Shown here piece after piece: positions 1 to 12,080 of a stretch of DNA of 64,000 bases. Position numbers and translations under genes: made by a program. Position 1 is the stretch's first letter. Each line of letters begins with the position of its first letter. The notes under the pieces are model-generated. The model ran no database searches and was not told where the DNA came from. It was given only the letters and a program-made list of their open reading frames with translations. Origin of the DNA: Hirsutella rhossiliensis (lineage: Eukaryota > Ascomycota > Sordariomycetes > Hypocreales > Ophiocordycipitaceae). Location: contig NW_025408667.1 of NCBI RefSeq assembly GCF_020360975.1, positions 5,208,001 through 5,272,000 of the forward strand, read 5' to 3'.

Positions 1-150
1 TTATAGCCCGCTAACTATAGTCGTAATACGATATCTCCCCTCCTTTTAGTCTTATCTATAAGACCTACTACTGCCTTAGCCGCCGTATATAAATATACCT
101 TTATCGCGCGTATATATATTCCCCGTTTTATCCTTTCTATCCCTTAGGAT

Positions 151-227
151 ATTATCGCGTATACTATATACGTTAATTGACGCTGTCGCTTGTATCTAAT
201 AGGCGGCCATATCTTTTTCGTAACAGT
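151..227. repeat. 77-bp direct repeat, left copy
   Basis: This stretch is repeated almost exactly at 449-525. The differences are transitions (g/a and c/t), as RIP produces. The right copy has lost more CpA/TpG than the left. The pair encloses the tRNA-like segment. Confidence 0.8.
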
Positions 228-372
228 TATAAGCCCGGGCGGAGGGGTTACCCCTCCGGGAACTTCCCGGTGACTGCGCACGCACTTCTGGCTAGCCTGG
301 CGCGCATTACCCGAAGGCCCGTGGTTCGAGTCCCGCTAGCGTAATTGAGCGCGGTTTTAGCATAGGGCCTGC
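228..372 (+). repeat. Un-RIPed tRNA-like / SINE-like segment
   Basis: A GC-rich patch of about 140 bp that keeps CpA and TpG inside RIPed DNA. It carries a Pol III B-box-like sequence, ggttcgagtcc, at about 331-341, and an A-box-like tggctagcctgg at about 291-302, roughly 40 bp apart as in tRNA genes. The A box is one base short of consensus, and the T-arm and acceptor stem do not pair well. A tRNA-derived SINE fragment or a decayed tRNA is therefore more likely than a working tRNA. The short length may explain its escape from RIP. Confidence 0.4.
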
Positions 373-448
373 CTATATAAAAATTCCCGCTATGGTCTAG
401 GATATCTAGGTATCCTAGGACGAATTAACCTAATATCCCTAAGGGGGT

Positions 449-525
449 ATATCGCGTATACTATATACGTTAATTAACGCTATCGCTTATATCTAATAGG
501 CGGCTATATCTTTTTTGTAATAGAT
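449..525. repeat. 77-bp direct repeat, right copy
   Basis: Right-hand partner of 151-227. It ends ttttttgtaatag where the left copy ends tttttcgtaacag. Confidence 0.8.
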
Positions 526-589
526 ATACTACTAATAGTATATTTAGTCGCGTATCGAAGGATCGTTCTTATAAGACCCTTAAGTATAT

Positions 590-1190
590 TTAGTTAGCTA
601 AGTCTATTAATCGTCTTAGTTTCGACGTTATACTATATTCTTTCTATTCGTTATATAGCTTCCGCTATAAAATGCTAGAGAAATCTTCTAAGTATACTAA
701 ATATATATAGCGAGGTTATTCCTACGATATATTAGGTATAGCGATTAGCTCTTATAAGTAACTTTATTATCCTACTTATTATTTATAGCTAATATATTTC
801 TTAGTATCCTAAATAAATCTAGAGTCTAATCGATTAAATAAAGAAGAAGAAATTACTAAGGAGCGAATATTAAAAGCTTAAGCTAACCTAAATAAAGCCT
901 TAGCTTATTTAGCGCGGCTTTACCGTTAAAAGCGCTAGCTAAAGATAAAAGGTACTAAGATAGTCCGTTAGGGCCTTTATTCTTTAAATAACCTTAATAA
1001 GGCTAAGCGCTAAGAATCTAAAGTAGTAGTCGATGTTTAGTCTATAGGTAGATTTAATATAATTAATTAAAATACTATTAGTTTATTAAGCGATTTTACG
1101 ATACCTAGGGTAGATTTTACTAGTAGAACTATCGAAGTAAAGAACTATAGTAAGTTAAGTACTTAAATAGTTCCTAGGTATTTTCTTTTA
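590..1190 (+). pseudogene. Relic of a Cys-rich transposon-associated protein
   Basis: Reading the plus strand through RIP stops gives a Cys/Arg-rich segment, then an acidic-basic stretch (around 838-1010) that reads like EEEITKERILKA followed by ...LYR.KR.LK..GTKMVRRGL. This pattern resembles the charged tail of zinc-knuckle-like repeat proteins common in fungal genomes. It lies antisense to the surrounding Gypsy element. The family name is a guess; the many TAG/TAA codons show it is dead. Confidence 0.35.
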
Positions 1191-4100
1191 GTCTATATCC
1201 CTTTTACTTAATAAGGTATTCTTATTATTAACCTTATTTCCTTATATCTAGTATTTATTTTACTTTATATTCTTAATTATTATTAACTTTAATTTTTTCC
1301 TATAGTTTAGCGTTTCGTAGTACTAGTTCTAATAATAAGATATAAAATATTAGGTATATCCGTATTATTATTAGTAGCGAAAGTTTATAGTTAACTTTTA
1401 AAATAGTTTTCTTAACCTTAAATAGTCTAAGTTTCTTAAAATCTAATTTATTACTTAGTCGTTTTATTTTAATATTTTATTATATAAGGTAGACTATATC
1501 TCCTCTTAAAAGATTAGTCCCTATAATCTTTTCCGATTATAGTAAGTATATATTCGTTCTTTAATAAATTAAAGTTTTTATTATATTTCTTTATATAATT
1601 TTTATAGCTAATCTACTTATAGTATCGCTTATTCTATTTATAGTCCTTATTAAGTAACCTTAAATACTTCTAGGTTATATCTAGAATTAGCGTATACTAG
1701 TAAGAGCTTAGTTATTTCTATAACTAAGCTATTATAAGCTAGTTATACTATTAGTAGCTATTTAACTTAATCGTTTTATTCGTAGCTAATATAGTATTAT
1801 AAATATTATTTAAGCGTTTAGTTAAGTCGTTCCGTTTATCTATTTATTTATAGGTAATAAGCTATACTAAGCTTATATTTCGTTCCTAATTATACTATAA
1901 GAGCTTACTAAAACTTAGCTATAAACGTACTTCCTTTATTAAAGATAATCTTATTTAGTAGTCTATAATTACTAATAATAGTTTATAGGAATATATATAC
2001 TAGCTCTTCTATATTACTTACTTCTTTATAAAGTAAGAAGTACCTATACTTTATTAGTCTATCGGTAATAATAAATATACTATTATACTTAACGTTAGTT
2101 ATAGGTTCTTTTAATAGTAGTAGCTTTATAATATAATTAAAAGCTATCGAATCCTATAGTTTCTTTAGTACTAATAGTAGTTATAATTCTCTATATAGTT
2201 TATATCGTTTAGCTTTACTTTATATATAAAGTTTATATTCTTTAATAACTTATTATACTACTTCTTTAAGCTATAAAAAGTTATATTATTATTTAATCCG
2301 TTTTATTATTCTTTAGATTCCTTAGTATCTATATATTAAATATTTATATATATCTTATATAACTTTATCTTATAATTCTAGTAGTATCTAGATTTTATTT
2401 TTATATATTAAAACTTCTAAATATTCTATATTATATCCGTTTAGTATTTTATATTCTTTTATCTATTTTAAGAATTTTTAGTATATTAAGTTATTAGGTT
2501 ATACTTTAAATATTATATTTAGCTATCGTTACTAGTAGTTCCCGTTTTCGTTAATTTCTAAGAGCTATCCTTTTACTATAGGTGCCCTTATATCGTAGTT
2601 ACTTAGTCGACTAAGGGTATTAGCTTAACTATTCTCTATTCCGTTTCTATAAATTATTTTATAGTTAAATTCTAATAAGTATTTAGCTTCTTAAATCTAT
2701 CGTCCGTTTAACTATTATATAGTTATAAAGTATAATATATTCTTATAATCTATATAGACCTTAACTTTATATTTACTTTTAAGAAGGTAGTATTAAAATT
2801 CCTTAAAAGCTTAAATAATTATAAGGAATTCATTATTATAGATAAGGTAATTAAGTTCTATACTATATAGCTTCTTTAAATAGAATATAATTAGTTATAG
2901 TCTTCCTTTATTATCTTTTTATCTAATTTATACTCTTAGAGTAAAGTCTAATATATTAGTTTCGAGTTCGATTTATTATTCTAGATTAAAGGTAGTTAAG
3001 ACTAGTTCTTATATAATTATAGTCTTAATATATTTAAAAGCTTCGTTAGCTTTATTATCCTATATAAATTCTTTTTCCTTTTTTATTAAGTTATATAGTA
3101 GTACTATAATCTTTCTAAAATCTTTAATAAATCGTTAGTAGTAATTTATAAATCCTAGGAAACTTTATACGTCCTTAACGTTTTTTAGCGTTAGCTATTC
3201 TTTAACTAAGTTAATTTTATCTTATTATATTTATATCTCTCTTAGTAAGATTATATATCTAAGGAAGTCTACTTCCTATATATAGAACTTACTTTTCTTT
3301 AGTTTAACTAGTAACTTTATATTTTAAAGTACGCGGAGTACCTTATAGATATATTCCTTATATTCTTCTAAGGTATCTAAGAAGATTAAGATATTATTTA
3401 GGTATACTACTATAAAGATATCTAAGTATTTATATAGGATATTATTAATTATCTATTAAAAGGTAGCTAGTATATTTATAAGTTTAAATAGTATTACTAG
3501 ATATTTAAATAGTCTAAATTTCGTTTTAAAGGCTATTATCTATTTATATCCCTTTTTTATACGTATTAAGTTATAGGCGCCTTTAAGGTTAAGGGCGGTA
3601 AACTATTTTTTACTATATAGTCGATCTTATAGTTTTAATATAAGCGGTAATAGTATTCGGTCTTTTATTATAATATCGTTTAAGCGTTTATAGTCTATAA
3701 CTAGTTATAGCTTACCGTTTTTCTTTAAAATAAATATAACTAGGTAGCTTACTTTAGATATTAACGTTTATATATATCCCTTTTATAGATTCTCGTTAAG
3801 GTAGTTATATAGTATTTATAGTTATTTTTCGTTTAGTTTATAGATCTTATAAAACGTTAGCGTTATTCTATCCTTATAATAAATTTTATAGTCCTATTAA
3901 CTATATTTAGGTAACCTTATCTTAAGTTCTTCCTTAAAGAGTTTATTATATTTTCGGTATTCCTAGGGGATATTCTTTATTCTATCTTATAGGCTTTATT
4001 CTTTCTTTTAAGAGCTAGTTTCTCTTAACTCGAGCTCTTTATTAATTTATTTAAGGTCTTTCCTTAAAGTAGTAATAACTCTTTAGATCTTTATATTATA

Positions 4101-7100
4101 TCCTTTATTCTATTTATATTAGATGCTAGGTTATATAGCTAATTTAGTTAGTATATAGGTCTTATTAGTCGATTTTATATCTACCGGTTTAGTTATTATT
4201 TTTATTTATATCGCTAAAGCCTATAATAATTTACTTAAACGGTTATCCCTTTTATCCTATTTAGTAGCTAAATTATTATAAAATTTTACTTTCTTTTAAA
4301 TCTACTAGTCCTAGAAACTTATATCTTTATCTTAATATAGCTAGCTAGTTTTCTAGTTAATTAATAGGTTACTCTCTTATAGCTATAGAAGTCCTAATAT
4401 AAGGTTATATTCTTTAATATCTATAACATTAAAGTCGACTTATTTATTATAGCCCTAGATATTAATATCGAGGTAATTAATCTCTATATTAATAATTCCG
4501 TTATTATAGTTAAAGGCCTCTCCTTTAATATTTATAAGTTTATATAGATCTATCTTATATCTCTATATAAGTTAGTAACGATTAATAACTCTAGGTAAAA
4601 CGTAATTACCTATCGCGCTATAGTTTAAAAGTATATATATATAATATCCTACGATTTAGATATTTAATATTATTTAGTCGCTATAGCTTACTATTACTAT
4701 ATATAGGGTCCTTAGATCTTATTATATTATACTAGTCTATAGCCCTTTTATAGATAGTATACCTTATTTTTTACTTAGTCTTTATTCGTTTTATTTAAGT
4801 ATTCTTCTTTAATTTATTATTAATATCGTTTCTTTATATTTTTATTATATAGTATTATATTAGGGCTTAAAAGACTAATTTCTTATAGCTAATTAAACAT
4901 TTCTTATTTCTTAATACTATATTATTTATATTATACTACTTTATAGTTAATTATATACTATACTTTATAATTTTATTCGTTTTTATATTAAAGGTTAAGT
5001 TTTCGTTTAGCGTCTTTTTATTTTTTATATAGTATTTCTATATCGATTTTTCCTTAGTTAAATATAGCTTATAGCCTTTATATATATTACTAATAATCTT
5101 TTAGTATACTATTATATTATTTATACTATACTTATACTTTTTTTATATTTATAAACTCTATAGTTTAGGTATATATATTTATTATAATCTTCTTTATTAT
5201 ATTTAACTTATTATATAAGTCTTTAAAAGATTAAGGGTTTAGATACCTTAAAGTAAGTAGCGTTATACTATTCCTTTATTTTAGCGTATTTATAGATTTT
5301 ATATATCTCCGAAAGATATCTTATTAATAAACCGTAATTATTGCGGTATTTAAGTAGCGTGCTATAATTAGGTTTTAATAATATAACTTAGTCGTTTAGG
5401 TAGCGTTAATTGATTTTCTAGTAGTCTAGTTCTATACTTAGGTAGGGTTTTAAAAGTACTTATCCCTTAAACCTAACTAAGAAGGTATTATATTATACCT
5501 TTATCTAGAAGTATATTATATAATTTAGGTAGATATATAATATCTATAAAATATACTTATAGTACTTATAAGTAAGTAGCGTTTATAGATTATCTTTAAA
5601 TTCTCTTTATAGTTACTATTCTTATTATAGAGCTATAAAGGTATTAACTATAGCGATAGCTATAGTATAGTCTCCTTTATATAGTACCGGTTAATACTAA
5701 ATTAATATAGCTTATTAGTTTTCTATAAGAATTTAAGGTATTTATTAGGTTTTAATTTTAAGTATTTCTTTTAATTCTTTAAAGTATAAAGCGTATTCTT
5801 TAATTATAGCGTTTTCCTTTAATAGTAAGGGTAGTAGTATAAGTTCGTTCTTATCTTTTATTTCTCTAAGTATTTCTTATTCTTTAAAGCTTATATCGTC
5901 GATACTTTATTATCCCTCTTTAAGTTATTATCTAAGTTTTATAAGTATAAGGGCTATATCTATATCTTCTTTATTATATTATTTATAGACTACCTATTAT
6001 TATTATCGATTTTTATTTTATATATCTTCCTAGAATCGTTTACTATTTTTCCTAATCTAGTCTTAAGAGACTCCTTTAAGATAAAGGTATTTTAGTTCTA
6101 TAAATTTAACTTATTTCTATATTTTAAGATCCCTTTATTATATTATTATAAGGGTCTTCTTTAGTAGCTTTAAGAACTATCTAGTACCGTTCTTATCGCT
6201 TAGGTATACTATATATTCGTCGTTATAATATATAGTCTAACTAAGGAGTTTATACTTTAGTTCCTATCTATTAATAGTATTTAGGTATTTCTTACCTTTT
6301 AAGGCTAGTACTTAGTAGGTTTTCTTCTTTTTATAAGGTTATCTATATTCCTTAAAGTAATATCTAAGTTTCTTATAGTTAAAATACTTTCCTTTACTTT
6401 TCTATATTATATTTAGATCTATCTTACTTAGGTTAGTTATATAAATATAGGTAATAGGAGTTTTACGCTTCTTTTTATAGTTAGCGCGTTAGTTAAAGTT
6501 ATTCTTATAGGAAGGGTTCTAGTTCCCTCTTCTTTATTTCTTTTCTTAGCGTTATATATACTATCTATCGTTAATTTATACTACTATAGTAATATAGTCT
6601 AAGAGGTTATTAGGTCGATTTTCCTTATAAAGCTTATCCTTAACTTCTTCTTTAAGCTTATTATAAAATTATAATATAAGAGGTTCGTTGTCTTAATTAA
6701 GCTTTAAGGTAACTTAATAGAACTTTATAGTATAATCTAATACTAAGATCCTTTATTAGAGTTCTTAAAGTTTTTATTTAGCTTCTCGTTCCTTATTAGT
6801 TATTCCGAATACCTTTATAATAGCTTCTTTAAATCCTTAGAAACTAGTAAAGACTTCGTCTATCTTATTATCTCGTCGCGCTAATTAGTTATTAAGAAAA
6901 TCCCTTATAATAGGTCTAAACTAAGTAAGTACCGTTCTAGATAAATAATTTCCTATATAAAGTACCTTTTCGACTAAGTCTAAGAGTTTAGTAGGGTAAA
7001 ACTAGTAGTAGGCCTTAAGTTAGGTAAGAAAGTCTTAAAGTATACTATAAGTACTATTAAATAGTCCTAGCTATTTTAGTTTAACTACTTCTCTAAGGTC

Positions 7101-7237
7101 CCTAACTTATCTATTACCTTCTTTATTCTTAAGTAACTATACCTTATATCGAAGGGCGATAATTTCGCGTATTATATCCTAAGGCGATATAGTAGCTCTA
7201 GAGTTAGTTAATCTAGCTTACTATATAGGTATATTAA

Positions 7238-7763
7238 TAGTTACGATATTACTTAGAGTAACGTAGTATTATATTAAATAAGAGCTTTTAATATATAACG
7301 ACCGGTATTATTCTTAAGGGATAAACCTATTAAGTAGTTTATATTAGTAGATATAATAGGGCGTAGTCTAGGTAATAATAAGTATATTACGTTAGTAATA
7401 AGTTAGAGGTTATAGACCGTAAACTATAACTAGGTAATTAAGATTAAAGATAGAATTATAATAAAGATCTATATTAAAAGCTAGAGAGCTATTTATTTAA
7501 AGGAGTAAAAGTAGGTAGCTATATATACCTATAGAGACTATCCTTAGATTACGGTCCTAGCTATAATCCCCTTTATAGCTTACTATAGCTTACTTATAAG
7601 CTATGCTCCTAAGTAGTAATCTATTTATATAAGGCTTACTTACTTTATATACGCTCTAGGTAAGCTAAGCCTAAGTAACTTCTTATCCTAATTATTATTC
7701 CGAGCCGCCTTATTATATAAACGTAGCTAGCTCTCCTATAGCCCGCTAACTATAGTCGTAATA
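7238..7763 (-). repeat. LTR of Gypsy copy 1 (526 bp)
   Basis: This segment ends with the same bases as positions 1-28 and is nearly identical to 26290-26815, also 526 bp. Read on the minus strand it begins TATTACGACT and ends near CGTAACTA, the RIPed form of TG...CA ends typical of fungal LTRs. The coding orientation makes it the 5' LTR. Confidence 0.75.
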
Positions 7764-9002
7764 TATACTTAGAGGAAGGTAGCCTTACTAATTAGCGCTA
7801 TATTATCGAAAGATATAATTCTTTTAAGTTAACGTTAGTAGGCAGCCTTAATTAGCGAGAAAACTAAGATATTAAGAGGTTAAAGGATATAGAAGGAGTA
7901 TACTAGTAGAAAAAGAAGATAAATATAATTCTTAAAGTATTTATATATAAAATCGTTGGTTTAATAGCTCCTATAGCTATTAATAATAAGGAGAACGTTC
8001 CCCTATAGGTAGCGCTTTATTTAGGGGATAAATACCTACTTAAGCTATTAAATAGCGATAGAATCGCTTATCTAGCCCTTTAAGGAAGTAACGAAGTCCT
8101 AATCCTTTAGAAAATCGAGTTCGTTAGGGAACTATTACTATTAAAGGTCCTAGCCCTTAAAGATTATAAGGGGGGTTAAGGCCTAGCCCGTTATAGAGAT
8201 ATATTCGACGATTATAGTCTAATAACGCGATCTAAGCCGCTTCTTAATAGCCTCCTTCTTCTCTAAGCTCCTTAGTACTAGCCTATTATAGCTAAGGCCC
8301 TTAAGGATGCCTATTTCGTTTATATTAAAGCGTGATTCTAGTAGGATTGCCTATATAGCCGGCAGCTTAAGCAATTAGAACTATTCCTTAATCCCGTTAA
8401 TAGAGGCGCCGTTAATATAGGCAGAATTAAGAGATTTACCTTTAATCGTGCTAATCTCTAGGTTTCGGGCTAAAAAGCTCGAAACCTAGTATTTTTTAAG
8501 CGGGCAGGGGTCTCTACTAGCTACGATAATATAGCTAGCGAATTCCCTAAGTTAATAATACGTTAGAGGCAGCCTAAGGGCTACTTAGGCAAGAACCTAT
8601 TTATAGAGGTGTTTTTCCTACTCTTAACTAAGCCTTTAAGATGCCTCTTTTACCTCCTTTATAAGTAGGGCTCCTTTAAGACGCGTTTAAAGGGTTATTC
8701 TTAAAATACCCTACTTACGACTAGCTTAGAGCTAAGGTATACTATTATTAATAGCTTCGAGCGCTTCTTAAAGCTAGTTTTTAGTATATTTAGAAAGATA
8801 AGGTATCGCTAATTCGAATAATATTTATTTTATAATTATTAAGTAAGAGATATATAAAAAAACGCGGTTATAATATAGTAGGTAGTTAACGCGATAGTAA
8901 TATAAGGAGGTGCCGGAAGTAAGGGGTGCTAGAAGCTAGGGGTGCTAACTTATAGTCTCCCCTACTAGCGTAGATACCCTTATAGGTCGATATAATAATT
9001 AG
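7764..9002. other. Partly RIPed repeat DNA, no coding signal
   Basis: Unassigned AT-rich sequence between the Gypsy copy and the TRIM element. RIP is less complete at about 8320-8640, where CpA and TpG remain. A near-perfect hairpin lies at about 8459-8490. No protein family is recognisable in any frame. Confidence 0.6.
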
Positions 9003-9007
9003 CTACC

Positions 9008-9184
9008 TATAAGGGCTTTTGCCCTATATAGGCCTAGACTAGGGTCTAGGCTAAGTCTATATATAAGTGGCCTCCGCGCTTATATAGGCTAGGCCTATAC
9101 TTCTCTTCCTTTTCCCCTTTATAGATTATTAACCTTCTTTTAATAGACCGTACCTAAGCCTACGCCTCTACCTACTCTATAATA
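9008..9184. repeat. TRIM left LTR
   Basis: 177-bp terminal repeat matching 10376-10552 with mostly transition differences. The preceding ctacc is the putative target duplication. Confidence 0.75.
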
Positions 9185-10375
9185 GTATAATCTACCCTTT
9201 ATTTTACCCTCTTTATATCCCTATATATAGAAAAGCTATTTTTTTAGCTGCCTTTAAAGCTAATATTTAATTACCTAGTCTAGTTAAACCGCCCGCGCTA
9301 GTATATACGCACGTAAAATATCTATACTCCTATAATCGTAAAATTAAGGCGAACGTAATACTTAGTTTGCCTAGGTAATTAAGAGCCTCTTATAATAGTA
9401 GGGCTCCGCACGACTAAGAGCGGTACTACTATACCTTAGTAAGTTTAACGGCTCCTCTATAGAGCTCGAGCTATAGCTACTTTATATAGAAGCGAAGGTC
9501 CGTACTAATAGCGCCGTAATAAGGGATATCTATACTTAATTTAACTATCTTTATACGAGCCTATCCTTATACCTATAAAGGTAATAAGTTTCTTTTTTTA
9601 TCTTCTTTTATAGTATAAGAAGAGGATAACGCTAGTAATACTATAGATATCTCTATCTCTGCCTTAAGGACCGAGGATAGAAAAAAGTAGCGATAGGAGG
9701 GTCGCTATATAGGCTACGGTAGTAAATCCTATTAGTTTTTAAAGTGCCTGCGCTAAGAGGCGCGGGTAAACGTACTCTAAGTAGTAGAGGAGCGCACGTA
9801 CTAGGACGGAAAAGATGTCAGGTTCGACGATAGCGACTCTAGTAATAAGTAATCTTAGTAACGCCTTTATAGGCTTTATTAGCGTTTCCTCGTATACGGT
9901 AGCAGCTGCTATATAGACGGGACATATGCCTATAGCGACCGAAAGGGCGGCTAAGATAAGGAAGGCCGCTAATAAAATATAACTATAGTAAAAAGGAGTG
10001 CCCGTATAGCCCTATATAGGAGGGAGCGGAGCCTTATATACTAAAGTACCGTCCCTTATATTATAGTACTAGGAGCTATTACTATACGCCGATATAGGGG
10101 GGGCGGGATACTATAAGCTTACTAAAGCTAGCTACGCGCTATTTTATATACCTTTACTTCCTAGCTATAAGTACTAAAGCCTAACTCTTAGGGCGCGGCC
10201 CCTACTAATAATATAGTCTATCTAAGAAGCTTACTTAGGAAGGTATTATACGTTATTTACTAACGTTTTTTCCGCGACTAGGCGTATATAGTCCGCGCGA
10301 GGCTTCTATCCCCCTAAGCGCGGTATTAGGTATTATTTAGAGGCGCGCCTCTTTAAAAGCTAGGTAGGGGTATAA

Positions 10376-10552
10376 TATAAGGGCTTTTGCCTTATATAGG
10401 CCTAGACTAAGGTCTAGGCTAAGTCTATATATAAGCGGCCTCCGCGCTTATATAGGCTAGGCCCGTACTTTTCTTTCTTTTCCCCCTTATAGATTATTAA
10501 CCTTCTTTTAATAGACCGTACCTAAGCCTACGCCTCTACCTACTTTATAATA
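10376..10552. repeat. TRIM right LTR
   Basis: 177-bp terminal repeat. Same start and end sequences as the left LTR; followed by ctact. Confidence 0.75.
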
Positions 10553-10859
10553 CTACTTATACCTTTAGCTTTAGCTTTAGATCTAAGTATTAAGCGCCGG
10601 ACTTAATAGCGCGGCGCACGCCCTTATAGGTATAGTCTAGAGCCGCTATCTTATTTTATAAGTATTAAAGGGCCTTATTTTAAAATACTCTCGCCGCGCG
10701 CGCCCTTAGGCCGGTCTATCCTTCCTTACTAGACTAAGGTAAAGGTATAAGGGGAAGCTTATCTACTAGCACCGCGCCTTCCTTTATAAAGGAAGCTCCT
10801 ATATAAGTCTATAGCGCTTCCTATAAGATAAGCTATAGATCCTTAGCCTCGATATCTAC

Positions 10860-11374
10860 TCTTATCGGCCGGTCTTAATCCCTTTAAGAAAGTATATCTA
10901 AGACTACGGAGTCCTACCTAAGGCGGTACTTAATTAAGAAGTTAAAGTATAAGAGGTACTCCGCTTAGTAGGCTTACCGCTCTAAGAGGTACTAGCGGGT
11001 TATAAATTATTTAAGGTTCTTATAGTCTATAAGAACCTTAAAGCTCTTATAGCTTTAAAGCTCTACTTACTATTACTTAAGGTAGCTAATAATCGCTAAT
11101 ATCTCCTTATTATAAATAGCGTAATTCCGCTCTACTAAGGTAAGCTTATAAGAGTAAAACGCTACTAGTTACTTCTACCTATTAACCTCTTAGGAGAGCG
11201 TTCCTCTAAGTACCTAGCCGCTATAGTCTACTTTAACTAACGTAGACTAGTTAAAGTCCTACTAAAGTAATATTAAGGCTTATAAGAATAGGTCCTTAAG
11301 CGTATAACACGCTTCTTCCTATATAGGCCCTTAATAAAAAGCGGTCTACTTCCTAGTAATCTTATTTAAAGGTA
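10860..11374 (-). pseudogene. Ty3/Gypsy RNase H region, second family (left half of split pol)
   Basis: The minus strand reads LVERNYAIYNKEILAIIS, then KVLIDYKNLK.FIT, then AEYLLYFNFLIKYR. These are the RNase H and connection blocks of Ty3/Gypsy pol (AERNY.IYDKELLAI, VLTDHKNLEYF, WAEFLS.F.F.I.YRPG). Upstream, at about 11290-11374, it reads like the end of RT (GGTLSQE). The reverse transcriptase that should precede it is found at 17237 and beyond, on the far side of the hAT-like insertion. Stops are frequent, so it is inactive. Confidence 0.75.
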
Positions 11375-11540
11375 TTATAATAGAGTATTGCTATTTATAT
11401 AATAGTATATTGCTGTTTGCACACTCGACCCTATTTTAAGATACGTACTAAAGCCAGCCCGCCCCGCCTATTTATACCGCGCGCGCCTAGTAAGTACCCG
11501 TACCGCCTAAATGCCCGCACCCGCGCCTGCGCCCGCCCGC

Positions 11541-11552
11541 ACACACACACAC
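11541..11552. repeat. CA dinucleotide run in the hAT-like TIR
   Basis: An (ac)n run inside the unmutated TIR. The same place in the other TIRs (about 17,045-17,075; 58,815-58,860; 62,360-62,385) reads (at)n, exactly what RIP of CpA would give. Confidence 0.75.
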
Positions 11553-11755
11553 AACCCGCACACATATAAGAGGCAATAAAGGCCATATAACGCATGCCTC
11601 TTGATTCGCTCAAATAACGCATTTCCGGGCCTTGAGCTCGAAGTTGCAATAATCGGCCCGTTAATTGACCCGGCTCCTCCTTGGCCCTTACGGCTGTGTG
11701 GGCGGCGGCGGCGTCGCCGCCTTAATTGCATCCCACTCAACGATCCCTCTAACGC

Positions 11756-11806
11756 CTGACGAAGCCGGCTGCCCTGACGAAGCCGGCTGCCCTAACGAAG
11801 CCGGCG
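11756..11806 (+). repeat. 18-bp tandem repeat x3
   Basis: Three copies of a unit like ctgacgaagccggctgcc in the un-RIPed left part of the hAT-like element. Confidence 0.85.
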
Positions 11807-12017
11807 GCGCGTCCCTCCTGCCGCGTCCTCCTCTTGATCCCCTTCCCCTTGTATTTCCTCGAGCTGATGATCCTTGTTATGACGCTGCGAGAGACCGCGG
11901 GCTATAGCTAAGTTCATTAATCTCGTCGCGCCCCCGGCGCCTTCGAACGCTTACGTTAAGCCGCCTTAAGCTAGCCTAACTCGAATTAGGTAGCTAGGAT
12001 GCCCTTATAGCCGGCTA

Positions 12018-12080
12018 TGACTGTGATGCCGTCTGTGATGCCGTCTATAATGCCGTCTATGATGCTGTCTATGATACCCT
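12018..12080 (+). repeat. 12-bp tandem repeat, gatgccgtctRt type
   Basis: About five head-to-tail copies of a unit like tgatgccgtctg, diverging mainly by C/T and G/A transitions. Confidence 0.8.

Larger units (their letters stand above)
1..7763 (-). mobile_element. RIP-degraded Ty3/Gypsy retrotransposon, copy 1 (left LTR cut by window edge)
   Basis: A retrotransposon lying on the minus strand and ruined by RIP. Positions 1-28 match the last 28 bp of the LTR at 7238-7763, so they are the inner edge of the other LTR; the rest of that LTR lies outside the window. On the minus strand a purine-rich tract (near 35-50) sits just before this LTR, as a polypurine tract should. Reverse transcriptase is readable near 3330-3430: the minus strand gives VVYLNNILIF followed by LDTLEEYKEY, which is the Gypsy YLDDILIFSDTLEEHKEH block with RIP-type D-to-N and S-to-L changes. 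Stops are everywhere, so nothing is coded. Gag, protease and integrase limits cannot be drawn by eye. A second copy in the same orientation is at 20658-26815. Confidence 0.85.
9008..10552. mobile_element. TRIM-like element with 177-bp LTRs
   Basis: Two 177-bp direct repeats (9008-9184 and 10376-10552) bound a 1,545-bp unit. Both begin tataagggcttttgcc and end ctataata or ttataata. The flanks are ctacc (9003-9007) and ctact (10553-10557), a 5-bp target duplication differing by one C-to-T. A purine-rich tract (aggtagggg) precedes the right LTR. The 1.2 kb interior has no recognisable RT or integrase, so this looks like a terminal-repeat retrotransposon in miniature or a short LARD. It is inserted in or beside the second Gypsy family. 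Confidence 0.75.
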
